DNA from: Paraburkholderia sp. BCC1884
GTDB taxonomy: Bacteria; Pseudomonadota; Gammaproteobacteria; Burkholderiales; Burkholderiaceae
Length of the DNA: 64,000 nucleotides
NCBI RefSeq assembly: GCF_900996225.1
Contig: NZ_CAAJGL010000090.1
Location: 682,001 to 746,000, forward strand
Reading direction: 5' to 3'
Shown here piece by piece: positions 53,456 through 62,020 of this stretch (position 1 is the first letter of the stretch; every line of letters begins with the position of its first letter). The notes below the pieces were generated by a model. It did no database searches and was not told where the DNA came from. It was given only the letters and a program-made list of their open reading frames with translations. A program made the translations under genes and the position numbers.

Positions 53456-53589
53456 CCCTCAATGTGGCATTCGCTTAAATTTAGACATGAGTTGCGGACC
53501 TGGCCGGAACGGGCTTGGGCGCAGCACGCGTGGCCGGGGTATTACTGAAATTGAACATTCGGTCAGGCAGCCCAACGGAGACAAGCCCG

Positions 53590-55227
53590 ATGTTGAAAAA
53601 TCTGTCGATTCGCACCTGCCTTACCTTGATGATCGCTTTCTTCGGCGTCGTGCTGCTGCTCGGCGCCGCTGCGGGCCTGCTGTCGCTGCGCTCGAGCAAC
53701 GCTTCATTGCAACAGATGTACACCGTGGACACGCCCGCCGTCGCCGATCTCGAAGGCAGCGCCGGCCAGCTCCTGCGCCTGCGTCTGGCACTGGCAACTT
53801 ATGCATCGTTGGTGGACCTGAACGATCAGGACGGCGCGAACGCCGTGCTCAAGCGTTTCGATCAGTACCGGAAAGCATCTGACGATCGCCTTTCCCATTA
53901 TGTGAGTCGCGCCAGTGCGGATGCCGACGAACAGCGTCTGATCAAGGACATGCAGGACAAGCGCGACACCTTCCTGCGCGAGGGCGTCGACCCGGCGCTC
54001 GCCGCGCTTAAGGCGAGCGACAGGACTGCGTTCCAGCAATTGCAGGCGCATAAGCTCCCGTCGCTCTACAGCGCCTACGAAAAGGCGATGCTCACGCTCG
54101 AACAATTGCAGATCGATCACGGCGCGCAGCGCTATCAGGATGCTCAAGACCTGTTCTTCGCGATCTGCGTGACGGTGGCGATCGGCATCGTGGTCTCGCT
54201 GCTGGGTTCGTGGATCGGCCGGGCGGTGCTGGTGCGGGCGATCGTCACGCCGGTCGACGCCACCATTGCGCAGTTCCAGCGGATTGCCAACGGCGACCTG
54301 ACCGGTCAGATCGTGGTGGCGAGCAACAACGAAATGGGCCGTCTCGCGGCCGCCTTGCGCAAGATGCAGGACTCGCTGATCACGACGGTGAACTCGGTGC
54401 GTCAAGGGACGGAATCGATCGACACGGGCGTGAGCGAGATCGCCGCCGGCAACACCGATCTGTCGCAGCGCACCGAAGAGCAGGCCGCGTCGCTCGAAGA
54501 AACGGCGGCGAGCATCGAACAGCTGACCTCGACCGTCAAGCAGACGGCAGACAACGCCAGGCAGGCGAGTTCGCTCGCGCAAGGCGCGTCGAGCCTGGCT
54601 GCCCAAGGTGGCGATCTCACCGAGCAGGTGGTCGGCACCATGCATGGCATCGTCGACGACTCGCGGCGGATCGCGGATATCGTCGGCGTGATCGAAGGCA
54701 TCGCTTTCCAGACCAATATTCTCGCGCTCAACGCAGCGGTGGAGGCGGCGCGCGCGGGTGAGCAGGGCCGTGGCTTTGCGGTGGTCGCGAGCGAGGTGCG
54801 TTCGCTCGCGCAGCGCAGCGCGGCGGCGGCCAAGGAGATCAAGGGCTTGATCGACGCGTCGACCGCGCGGGTGCAAGCCGGCTCGCAGCTGGTCGAGCGT
54901 TCGGGTTCGACGATGACGGAAATCGTCAATTCGATTTCCCGCGTGAGCTCGATCATGAGCGAGATCGCGGCAGCCGCCATCGAGCAGAGCACCGGAATCG
55001 ATCAGGTCAACCTCGCGGTTGCGCAGATGGACGAAGTCACGCAGCAGAATGCAGCGTTGGTCGAGCAGGCGGCCGCCGCGGCGAGTTCGCTGGAAGAGCA
55101 GGCGCGACGCCTTTCATCGGCGGTGGCGGTGTTCCAGACGGGCAGTGGCTCGGCGTCGCCGGCTTCGCTCGCGCTGCGTCGCGAGGGTTCCAAAGCGGCG
55201 CAAGCCGGTGGGTTCGCGGCCGCCTGA
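53590..55227 (+). CDS. Methyl-accepting chemotaxis protein (Tar-like four-helix sensor)
   Basis: This 545-residue inner-membrane chemoreceptor has a first span (LTLMIAFFGVVLLLGAAAGL, about 12-31), a ~155-residue periplasmic four-helix sensor, and a second span (FFAICVTVAIGIVVSLLGSW, near 192). A HAMP linker follows (about 215-270), then the signalling domain with the hairpin tip GVIEGIAFQTNILALNAAVE and FAVVASEVRSLAQRSA. GGAG precedes the ATG. No CheR-binding pentapeptide is seen at the C-terminus. The FliA promoter ties expression to flagellar synthesis. The ligand is unknown. Confidence 0.95.
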   Translation: MLKNLSIRTCLTLMIAFFGVVLLLGAAAGLLSLRSSNASLQQMYTVDTPAVADLEGSAGQLLRLRLALATYASLVDLNDQDGANAVLKRFDQYRKASDDRLSHYVSRASADADEQRLIKDMQDKRDTFLREGVDPALAALKASDRTAFQQLQAHKLPSLYSAYEKAMLTLEQLQIDHGAQRYQDAQDLFFAICVTVAIGIVVSLLGSWIGRAVLVRAIVTPVDATIAQFQRIANGDLTGQIVVASNNEMGRLAAALRKMQDSLITTVNSVRQGTESIDTGVSEIAAGNTDLSQRTEEQAASLEETAASIEQLTSTVKQTADNARQASSLAQGASSLAAQGGDLTEQVVGTMHGIVDDSRRIADIVGVIEGIAFQTNILALNAAVEAARAGEQGRGFAVVASEVRSLAQRSAAAAKEIKGLIDASTARVQAGSQLVERSGSTMTEIVNSISRVSSIMSEIAAAAIEQSTGIDQVNLAVAQMDEVTQQNAALVEQAAAAASSLEEQARRLSSAVAVFQTGSGSASPASLALRREGSKAAQAGGFAAA

Positions 55228-55284
55228 CTTGTGGCGTCCGGCGGACGGTAGGCGCAGGCGCGCGTAGCGCAGTGAGTCACGTCG

Positions 55285-56094
55285 CTACTGCATGGCCGCG
55301 TAATACTTCGCCAGACTGTCGATCTCCGCCGACGTCATCTGCCGCGCCACGTTGCGCATCTGTTCATTGATATCGTTGTGCCGCGCGCCGGCAGCAAAGG
55401 CGCGCATCTGCGCCGCAAGATAAATCGACGATTGCCCGCCCAACCAGGGCGCGGCGCCTTTGCGATCCAGTTGACCATGGCATGCGGCGCACGGTGCGAT
55501 ATTGCGCTGCGGGTCGCCCTGCATCGCGAGGCGCACGGCATTCGCGTCCGGTCCCACGCCGGTGGGCAATATCTCGGCGGCCGGCGCTCTGGGCAAGGAC
55601 GCATAGTAAGCAGCCAGGTCGTGCAGATCCTGATCGCTGCGCGCCGCGATAATCGCCTGCATCACCGCGTTCTGGCGCACGCCGTTCTGATAGTCGCGCA
55701 ATTCCTTGTAGACCACGTCGGCGAATTGACCGGCCAGGGCGGGCGCGGTCACCTGTACCGTGCCGAGCACGCCATGGCACATCGAGCAATTCTGCGTGGC
55801 GATCGTCGCGCCACGGCCGATGGAGTTCGCATCCGCATGCACGCGATGCAGCGGCGGCAAGACCACTACCTCGCTCGGCGGCGGACCCGTGAGATTGGTG
55901 CCGCCGTACCAGCTCGACGGCGCGCCGGCTGCGCTGCAGATCGTCGCCCACAAGCCGCGGTCGCCGAACGCGTTATTCGCCGATGGCAACCAGATGAAGC
56001 CGATCAGAATCCCCACGATGGCAATTGCAATCGTGCCGCCCACGCTCACGGTGAACCACGGGTTGCGCAAGCTGAAGACGCGTTCCTCGTTCAT
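55285..56094 (-). CDS. Membrane-anchored diheme cytochrome c of the ba3-like oxidase operon
   Basis: This 269-residue protein has an N-terminal span (FTVSVGGTIAIAIVGILIGF). Two c-type heme motifs, CSMCH (about residue 100) and CAACH (about 200), lie in tandem class-I cytochrome c4-like folds. Axial methionines are likely in the following loops. It overlaps the 3' end of the oxidase subunit I gene by 4 bases (ATGA), so it is coupled. It likely passes electrons to the CuA site of subunit II. Confidence 0.9.
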   Translation of the reverse strand: MNEERVFSLRNPWFTVSVGGTIAIAIVGILIGFIWLPSANNAFGDRGLWATICSAAGAPSSWYGGTNLTGPPPSEVVVLPPLHRVHADANSIGRGATIATQNCSMCHGVLGTVQVTAPALAGQFADVVYKELRDYQNGVRQNAVMQAIIAARSDQDLHDLAAYYASLPRAPAAEILPTGVGPDANAVRLAMQGDPQRNIAPCAACHGQLDRKGAAPWLGGQSSIYLAAQMRAFAAGARHNDINEQMRNVARQMTSAEIDSLAKYYAAMQ

Positions 56095-57716
56095 CGCTGC
56101 GCTCCGACGACGACTGCCGGCACGGACGTCTGCGGCAATCTGAGCAATTGCACGATCGGCACGCTGTAGTTGACGACCGTCAGGCCGATCATCAGCGCGA
56201 CCCACAAGCCGAAGCTGTTGAGCGCGGCGGGCACGCGTTCCACCGGTTGCACCGCGCTCGCGAAGCGGAAGGCCTGTTGCTGCACCACCGGCCCGAATTG
56301 CGATTTCGCGAGGATGTAGACGAACAGCACGCCGGACACCACCAGAATCAATCCGCCCACCGCCGACATACCTACCCAGAATGCCTGCGACTGCAAGCCC
56401 AGCGCGTTGTAGTCGTAGTAGGCCATGCGGCGCGGCGCGCCGAGCAGGCCGACGTAGTGCCACGGCAGCGTCACCACCATCATGCCGACGAACCACAGCC
56501 ATAACTGCGTGCGCACCAGCCTCGCCGACACGATCGCGCGGCCGGTCAATTGCGGCCACAACTCGTAAGCAATCGCGAAGTACATGATGACGATCGCACC
56601 GCCGAAAATCAGATGGAAGTGCCCTGTCACCCACTGCGTGTTATGCACCGTCGAGTTCAACTGATAGCTCATGTTGATGAGCCCGCCCGCGCCGCCGAGT
56701 CCGAGCATCACGAATGAAAACGCGATTACCAGCATCATCGGGTTTTGCCACGGCAGCGCGGTCAGCCAGCCGAATGCGCCTTTGCCGCCGCGCAACCTGC
56801 CGGCGATTTCCACCGATGCGCAAATCGTAAAGACCGTCAGCAGCGTCGGCACCGACACCATGCCCGTGAACACTGCATGCAGGAACTTGAAGCCCGAGCC
56901 GACCTGCGGGTCGGCGAACAGATGGTGGATGCCGATCGGCATCGCGAAGACGAGGAACAGGATGAACGACACACGCGCCATCGAATCGCTGTAAAGCCGT
57001 CCGCCGATCGCGCGCGGCACCAGCGTGTAGTAAGCGATATAAGCGGGAATCAGCCAGAAGTAGACGATCGCATGGAGCGTCCACGAAAACAGGATGCGGG
57101 AGAGACCGGCGTCGATCGTATTGGTGAGGCCGAAGGCGACCGGCAGAATCTGGAACAGGATTTCGAGCGCCGCGCCGACGGCGGTCCACGCCCACAGATA
57201 AGCGCCTGCCACGTTGGCGAACATCGCCAGCGGCACCGCTTTGCCGGGATTGGCGCGCTTCCATATGCGCAGATTCACGTGCATCAGCGCGACCCAGATC
57301 CACGAGCCGACCACCACCAGCACCACACCGAGGTAATAAAACGGACTGCCGATCATCGGCGGATAGAAGGTGTACAGCACCGAAGCCTGGCCGAGCGCCA
57401 CCGGGATCACGGCCATCACCGCGCCGACGGCGAGCATGATGAGCGCGGCCCACGCCCACTTGAGACCGACGAGGCGCTGCGCCAGCGCAAGCTCGACGAT
57501 CGCATAGCCGAAGCCCATCGAAACCAGCGTGGGCAATACATAGGCCATCACCGTGCCGTGCGCGGTCACCGAGCGGTAATACAACTCGGGGTCGCCGACC
57601 CACGGCAGTAATGGACTGCGCACCAGCATCTGCCAGGCGCCCAGCAACAACGCGATCAGAAACGCAATGAAGGCGAGCCAGAAATGCGCGAGAACGAGTC
57701 GCTTAGCGTGAAACAC
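56091..57716 (-). CDS. ba3-like heme-copper oxidase subunit I (B family)
   Basis: This 541-residue protein has about 13 membrane spans. Heme and copper ligands are visible: SVTAHGTVMAYVLPTLVSMG (first low-spin heme His), WTLHAIVYFWLIPAYIAYY (CuB His and the HxxxY crosslink tyrosine), GIHHLFADP (CuB His pair), and TQWVTGHFHLIFGG (the high-spin and low-spin heme His). The HAIVY form and the absence of the usual D-channel residues point to the B (ba3) family. It reduces oxygen to water. It overlaps subunit II by 14 bases. No subunit III is encoded. Confidence 0.93.
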   Translation of the reverse strand: MFHAKRLVLAHFWLAFIAFLIALLLGAWQMLVRSPLLPWVGDPELYYRSVTAHGTVMAYVLPTLVSMGFGYAIVELALAQRLVGLKWAWAALIMLAVGAVMAVIPVALGQASVLYTFYPPMIGSPFYYLGVVLVVVGSWIWVALMHVNLRIWKRANPGKAVPLAMFANVAGAYLWAWTAVGAALEILFQILPVAFGLTNTIDAGLSRILFSWTLHAIVYFWLIPAYIAYYTLVPRAIGGRLYSDSMARVSFILFLVFAMPIGIHHLFADPQVGSGFKFLHAVFTGMVSVPTLLTVFTICASVEIAGRLRGGKGAFGWLTALPWQNPMMLVIAFSFVMLGLGGAGGLINMSYQLNSTVHNTQWVTGHFHLIFGGAIVIMYFAIAYELWPQLTGRAIVSARLVRTQLWLWFVGMMVVTLPWHYVGLLGAPRRMAYYDYNALGLQSQAFWVGMSAVGGLILVVSGVLFVYILAKSQFGPVVQQQAFRFASAVQPVERVPAALNSFGLWVALMIGLTVVNYSVPIVQLLRLPQTSVPAVVVGAQR

Positions 57717-58275
57717 AGCTCAGCCTCCGTGATTGTCGGGCCTGCTCGAAGAAGGTGGCTTTGTCGATCACCTTGACGTGTGCCCACATGGTCTGATGAC
57801 CGAAGCCGCAGAACTCGTGGCAGGGCATGGTGTGATCGGCGGGCGTATCGAAACGCGTGTTGAGTGTCGACACGTAGCCGGGCACGACCATCGTGTTGAT
57901 GTTGGTGTCGGTGACGAGCAGACCGTGCACGACGTCGGCGCTGGTGGTGCGGATCGTGATCGGCGTATCGGCGGGCACCAGCAGACATTGCGGCGTGAAC
58001 GAGTACTGCTGCGCGATAAAGCGCACGACCACCGAGCCGTCCGGTTCCACCGCGCTGCCGAGATTGTCTTCGACGAATTCGCCGGACAGTTGCAGTCGCG
58101 TCGGGTCGATCGTCTCGACGCGGGAGGGCGGCATCATCGCCCAATGCAGCCCGGAGAACACGATGACCACCAGCATCAGGACGATCAGCCCAGTGGCGAA
58201 AATGGCCCAGCGGCGCTCGGCGCGTAAGGCGACCGCGTGGCCGCTTCCCGGTTGATGATTGGAATCTGTCGACAT
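57703..58275 (-). CDS. ba3-like cytochrome c oxidase subunit II (CuA)
   Basis: This 190-residue protein has a single membrane span (FATGLIVLMLVVIVFSGLHW), as in B-family oxidases rather than the two spans of A-family. The cupredoxin domain follows. The CuA site is complete: an upstream His in DVVHGLLV, then PCHEFCGFGHQTMWAHV. It accepts electrons from a cytochrome c, likely one of the three in this operon. It starts 2 bases after the small subunit's stop. Confidence 0.93.
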   Translation of the reverse strand: MSTDSNHQPGSGHAVALRAERRWAIFATGLIVLMLVVIVFSGLHWAMMPPSRVETIDPTRLQLSGEFVEDNLGSAVEPDGSVVVRFIAQQYSFTPQCLLVPADTPITIRTTSADVVHGLLVTDTNINTMVVPGYVSTLNTRFDTPADHTMPCHEFCGFGHQTMWAHVKVIDKATFFEQARQSRRLSCVSR

Positions 58276-58277
58276 GA

Positions 58278-58454
58278 TCAGTGAACGACGCCGCGCGGCA
58301 GAAAGACGAGGAAGTAGAAGCCGAACCAGATCGCCATGACGATCAGCGTGGCGACTCCGGCCACCGCGATCGCGCCATGCGGGCCCTCGGCGACGACGCG
58401 CTCCACTTCCTCATCCGTTGGCGGGGCCGCGCTGCGGGTATCGTTCGCTTCCAT
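58278..58454 (-). CDS. 58-residue single-span oxidase subunit (IIa-like)
   Basis: This open frame begins MEANDTRSAAPPTDEEVERV and has one span, AIAVAGVATLIVMAIWFGFY, with an end of FLPRGVVH. It is packed between the triheme cytochrome gene (24 bases) and subunit II (2 bases). B-family oxidases have a small single-span subunit IIa at this place in the complex, so the role is inferred from size, topology and position. It is short enough to be missed by most gene finders. Confidence 0.8.
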   Translation of the reverse strand: MEANDTRSAAPPTDEEVERVVAEGPHGAIAVAGVATLIVMAIWFGFYFLVFLPRGVVH

Positions 58455-58478
58455 CTAGAGGTTCTCCAGTGCGGCGGT

Positions 58479-59828
58479 TCAATGCAGCGGGGCCTTGCGC
58501 AACTCGTTGACTTCACGCGCGTTCACGGGCTGGCCGTGATTGCCCCAGGCCGTGCGGATATACGTGACGACGGCCGCCGCGTCGGTGTCGCTCAACTCCT
58601 GGCCGAACGGCGGCATGCCGTACGGCTCCGGATTGCGCATGGTGCCGGGCGGAAAACCGCCGTTGAGCACGATCCGGATCGGGTTGACGGCGGAATCCAT
58701 TTCGATCGACTGATTGCCCGCGAGCGGCGGGTAATGCTGCGGCTGGCCTTCGCCCTTGGCGCCGTGACACAGCGCGCACTTGTCAGCGTAGATCTTTTCG
58801 CCGAGCGCGAACACGTTGGTGTTGGTCGGCGCGGACGGCCCGGACTTGCGGCCGCGATTGTCGGGCAAGGTCTTGAGGTAGACGGCCATCGCCTTGACGT
58901 CGGCTTCGGTCATGTACTGGAGGCTGTGATAGGTCACTTCGGCCATCGGGCCATACACTGCGCCGCGATCGGAAATACCCGCCTGCAACAGGTCGACGAT
59001 GTCCTTGATGCTCCAGTCGCCGAGGCCGCCGTCCTTGTCGGAAGTCAGCGAGGGCGCGTACCAGTTCTGCACCGGAATCAGGCCGCCCGCGAACTGCTCG
59101 CTTTGCGACGAACCGCCGAGCATATTGATCTTGGTGTGGCACATGGTGCAGTGGCCGAGGCCGTCGACCAGATACGCGCCGCGATTCCACTCGACCGATC
59201 TGGTCGGATCGGGCTGATACTCGCCCTCGCGGAAGTACAGTGTGCGCCAGCCGTACAGCAGCTTGCGCTGGTTATACGGAAAGCGCAGCGTGTGCTTGTG
59301 ATTTGGCTCGCGCACCGGCGTCACGGTCTTCAGATAGGCGAAGATCGCGTTCGAGTCGTCGCGCGTGACTTTGGTGTATTGGGCGATCGGCATCGCCGGG
59401 TAGATCAGTGTGCCGTCCGGGGTGCGGCCGGTGCGCATCATCTTGAAGAACGCCGCTTCGCTCCAGCTGCCGATGCCGTATTGCGCGTCCGGCGTGATGT
59501 TCGGCGAATACAGCGTGCCGAACGGCGTTTCCATCGCGAGACCGCCGGCGAACAGTTTGCCGCGAGGCGCGGTATGGCAGGCCACGCAGTCGCCCGCGCG
59601 CGCCAGGTATTCGCCGCGTTTGACGACGTCGGGACGCGTGTCGGCGATCGATGCCGAGGCGGCGGTCGTAGGCGGTGCGACCTCGGCGGCGTGGGCATCG
59701 GCGATCAGCCACGCGTGAGGCGCCTGCGCGAGCCGTGCGCCGCCCGCCACGATCAGAGCCGTCGCGGCCACGAGCGACAGCGCGCGCAACGCGCGAAAAC
59801 GTCCCAGCGAGCGAAGGATCGGCTTCAT
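58479..59828 (-). CDS. Triheme cytochrome c, dehydrogenase-subunit type
   Basis: This 449-residue protein has an N-terminal signal or membrane anchor (ALSLVAATALIVAGGARLAQA). Three heme-c motifs are present: CVACH (about residue 90), CTMCH (about 240) and CALCH (about 370). The architecture matches the cytochrome subunits of membrane alcohol, aldehyde and gluconate dehydrogenases, with YLARAGDCVACHTAP and GMPPFGQELSDTDAAAVVTY. No dehydrogenase subunit is encoded nearby. It overlaps the upstream diheme gene by 4 bases. Confidence 0.9.
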   Translation of the reverse strand: MKPILRSLGRFRALRALSLVAATALIVAGGARLAQAPHAWLIADAHAAEVAPPTTAASASIADTRPDVVKRGEYLARAGDCVACHTAPRGKLFAGGLAMETPFGTLYSPNITPDAQYGIGSWSEAAFFKMMRTGRTPDGTLIYPAMPIAQYTKVTRDDSNAIFAYLKTVTPVREPNHKHTLRFPYNQRKLLYGWRTLYFREGEYQPDPTRSVEWNRGAYLVDGLGHCTMCHTKINMLGGSSQSEQFAGGLIPVQNWYAPSLTSDKDGGLGDWSIKDIVDLLQAGISDRGAVYGPMAEVTYHSLQYMTEADVKAMAVYLKTLPDNRGRKSGPSAPTNTNVFALGEKIYADKCALCHGAKGEGQPQHYPPLAGNQSIEMDSAVNPIRIVLNGGFPPGTMRNPEPYGMPPFGQELSDTDAAAVVTYIRTAWGNHGQPVNAREVNELRKAPLH

Positions 59829-60541
59829 TGCGGTTGGCTCCCGCAGGCGAGGGGTAGCCGTTCCGCCGATGCCGGCGCGGGACGCGGATCGGCCGGGCGC
59901 GGTTGACGCGCGAGCCAGCTCGATACGGCGGTGATGTCCTTGTCGCTCAGCTTGACCGCGATTGAATGCATGCAGTCCGGCGCGAGCGCATGGCGCGTGC
60001 CCGAGCGCCAGGTGCCCATCTGTCCGGCGATATAGCTCGCGTGCAAACCGAGCAAGCCGGGAATGCCGGGCTGCTTGCCCGTCATGCTGGCTCCGTGACA
60101 GGCGATGCATGCCGGTATCTTGCGCGCCGCGTCGCCTTGCGTGACGAGCCGCTGTCCCGCAGCGAGCACCGCTGGTGCCACGTTGCTGTTATCGGCGTTC
60201 GGATAGGGCGGCTGCAGATCGGCGAAGTATTGGCTGATCTTGCGCAGATAGTCGTCGGGCAGGAAGGCAAGCAGATAGCCCATCGGCGGATAGGTACGGC
60301 CGCCGTCGCGGAAGGCGCTCAGCTGATTGAACAGATAGTCGGCGGGTTTCCCGGCAATGCGCGGAAAGTAATCGTTGTTCAGGCCTTGGCCCTGCACGCC
60401 GTGGCATGAGGTGCAGGCGCGCACGCGCTCGTCCATCGCCGAGGGCATGGCCGTGGACGTGTCGCCGGCGGCGACGGCCATGCCGCTCCACACGACGTAA
60501 AACGCAAATAGAACCGAAGATCCAATAGCTTTACGTTGCAC
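59825..60541 (-). CDS. Secreted diheme cytochrome c (c4-like), first gene of the oxidase operon
   Basis: This 238-residue protein has a signal peptide (IGSSVLFAFYVVWSGMAVAA). Two c-type cytochrome domains follow, with heme motifs CTSCH (about residue 43) and CIACH (about 147). The start is a GTG at 60541 with GAGG upstream. It heads the operon that continues with the triheme cytochrome and oxidase subunits. It is probably a soluble or loosely bound electron carrier. Confidence 0.88.
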   Translation of the reverse strand: MQRKAIGSSVLFAFYVVWSGMAVAAGDTSTAMPSAMDERVRACTSCHGVQGQGLNNDYFPRIAGKPADYLFNQLSAFRDGGRTYPPMGYLLAFLPDDYLRKISQYFADLQPPYPNADNSNVAPAVLAAGQRLVTQGDAARKIPACIACHGASMTGKQPGIPGLLGLHASYIAGQMGTWRSGTRHALAPDCMHSIAVKLSDKDITAVSSWLARQPRPADPRPAPASAERLPLACGSQPQ

Positions 60542-61037
60542 GCGAAGCCTCGTTGGGGAACGTTCTTTGTTCTCGATTATTTCTCGTGCATCGGTTCGGC
60601 GATCGTGACGGGATCTCGCGAACGCTGCACGACGGCTCTGCCAGAAATTCTTTTATGACGACTGCAAAACCAGCAAATCGAAACAGACTTTTTCTGAATG
60701 GCGAGGCAGGGGAAGCTACGGCGATGCAATTGCTTTAAAAAAACAATGATCTGCCTGAATGCGCCGATGGGCGGCGGCTTTCGGGCTGCGCGATTAACGC
60801 CTGAAACGTTCAGCAGCGAGTAGGAGGTTGCAGGAATTCAGCCGGTCCGTCAATAGCAAACAGAACGTTGAATCGCCGCGATACCAGATCATCATAGACG
60901 CCGGTGAGAGCCCTTTCAATATTTCCCTCGCGCGTCATTTGAGGTGTGCTGATCATAAGTCGCGATTGTGATTGTTTGATGTGACAGTGTGCGCTCGGCT
61001 TCCATGTCGTGTGAGTTGTTGGCCGATAAAAGCAGCT
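60542..61037. other. Intergenic region upstream of the oxidase operon
   Basis: These 496 bases lie between the LysR gene end and the cytochrome operon start. No supported gene is present. The stretch 60640-60760 is AT-richer and is the likely promoter region. I looked for an FNR/ANR site (TTGAT-N4-ATCAA) and a -24/-12 promoter and found no clear match. Confidence 0.4.
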
Positions 61038-61925
61038 TCAGCTGAACAGGCGCATCAAAGCCGTGCGTGCGTTGCTGACGCGTTCGCTTTCGCCGATTCT
61101 TCCCGGCAGCAGATGAAACTCCACGGTGGGCAACACCGGCAAGCCGACGGCGGCCGGGCAGGCCACCACGCCGTCGCCGATCGACGATTCGTTCAGGCAG
61201 GAGATGCCGAGCCCGGCTTTCAACGCCAGCTGCAAACCGGCCACGCCGGAGGCGGAATGCGAGACCAGATAAGGCACCTTGTGCTCGTCGAGCAGCTTCA
61301 CGACAAACCGCTGTAGCTGGCAACTCGACGGCAGCAGAACCAGCGGGTACGGCGTGACCGGGCGCGGGCTTGCATCGGCTGCGCGCACCCAGATCAGCTT
61401 CTCGCGCCTCACCACGGTGCTCGGTGCGCTGGCCCGCCGGCTGACGCCGCGAGTGCCGTCCGTGACGAGCCGTAGTGAGAGCCCGATGTCGAACGAGGCG
61501 TCGTCGCCGGCGCTGCTGTCGATCACCGCGCTCGGCAAGACGGTGACGTGCAGTTTCAGGCGCGGGTGCTGCTCCGAAAACGTTTTGAGAATGCGCGCGA
61601 TATCGTGCGGCCGGTAGTAATCGGTGATGGCGATGCGCAATTCGCCGTCGAGCGAGCGGCCCTGCAGGTCTTCGAAGGCCGCTTCGCTCATCGCGATGAT
61701 GCGGCGCGCGTGCTCCAGCAGGCGGCTGCCGGCAGGCGTGGCGCTCACGCCCTGCTTACTGCGCACGAAGAGCGGCTGGCCGGCGCGTTCCTCGAGCTTC
61801 TTCAACTGTTCGCTCACCGACGACTGCGAGAGAAAAACGCGCTCCGCACCCGCCGAGACGCTGCCCGATTCGGCGACGGCGATAAAAGTCCGCAATTGCG
61901 TGAGGTCAAATCCGCGTTGGCTCAT
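61038..61925 (-). CDS. LysR-family transcriptional regulator
   Basis: This 295-residue regulator has the LysR helix-turn-helix at the N-terminus (LTQLRTFIAVAESGSVSAGA and LSQSSVSEQLKKLEERAGQP, about 8-65) and a periplasmic-binding-like effector domain (about 90-290). It diverges from an MFS gene with 95 bases between the starts, the classical LysR arrangement, so it probably controls that transporter. The inducer is unknown. Regulation of the oxidase operon downstream is possible but not supported. Confidence 0.92.
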   Translation of the reverse strand: MSQRGFDLTQLRTFIAVAESGSVSAGAERVFLSQSSVSEQLKKLEERAGQPLFVRSKQGVSATPAGSRLLEHARRIIAMSEAAFEDLQGRSLDGELRIAITDYYRPHDIARILKTFSEQHPRLKLHVTVLPSAVIDSSAGDDASFDIGLSLRLVTDGTRGVSRRASAPSTVVRREKLIWVRAADASPRPVTPYPLVLLPSSCQLQRFVVKLLDEHKVPYLVSHSASGVAGLQLALKAGLGISCLNESSIGDGVVACPAAVGLPVLPTVEFHLLPGRIGESERVSNARTALMRLFS

Positions 61926-61937
61926 GATTCGTCATAC

Positions 61938-61977
61938 CCGATGGAAGTCATCTGAATTTCCGGCTTTTCCGATGGAA
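61938..61977. promoter_or_regulatory. Direct repeats CCGATGGAA in the LysR/MFS spacer
   Basis: CCGATGGAA occurs at 61938-61946 and again at 61969-61977, 31 bases apart, which is close to three helical turns. This is plausible for paired regulator contacts in the shared promoter region. Confidence 0.4.
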
Positions 61978-62020
61978 AGCACCGCCGTAGGATAACTCCA
62001 GAATCTTTGCGGAGGGTGTC

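Noticed and set aside
58281..59906. 541-residue plus-strand frame across the cytochrome operon
   Set aside because: It runs antisense to four coupled genes with clear heme and CuA motifs; no recognisable domain.
60553..60738. 61-residue plus-strand frame upstream of the cytochrome operon
   Set aside because: It lies in the AT-rich promoter region, with no ribosome site or domain.
60542..61037. Possible FNR/ANR or -24/-12 promoter for the ba3-like oxidase operon
   Set aside because: TTGATGTGACA-like and GG-N10-GC-like strings were inspected, but none matches both halves with correct spacing.
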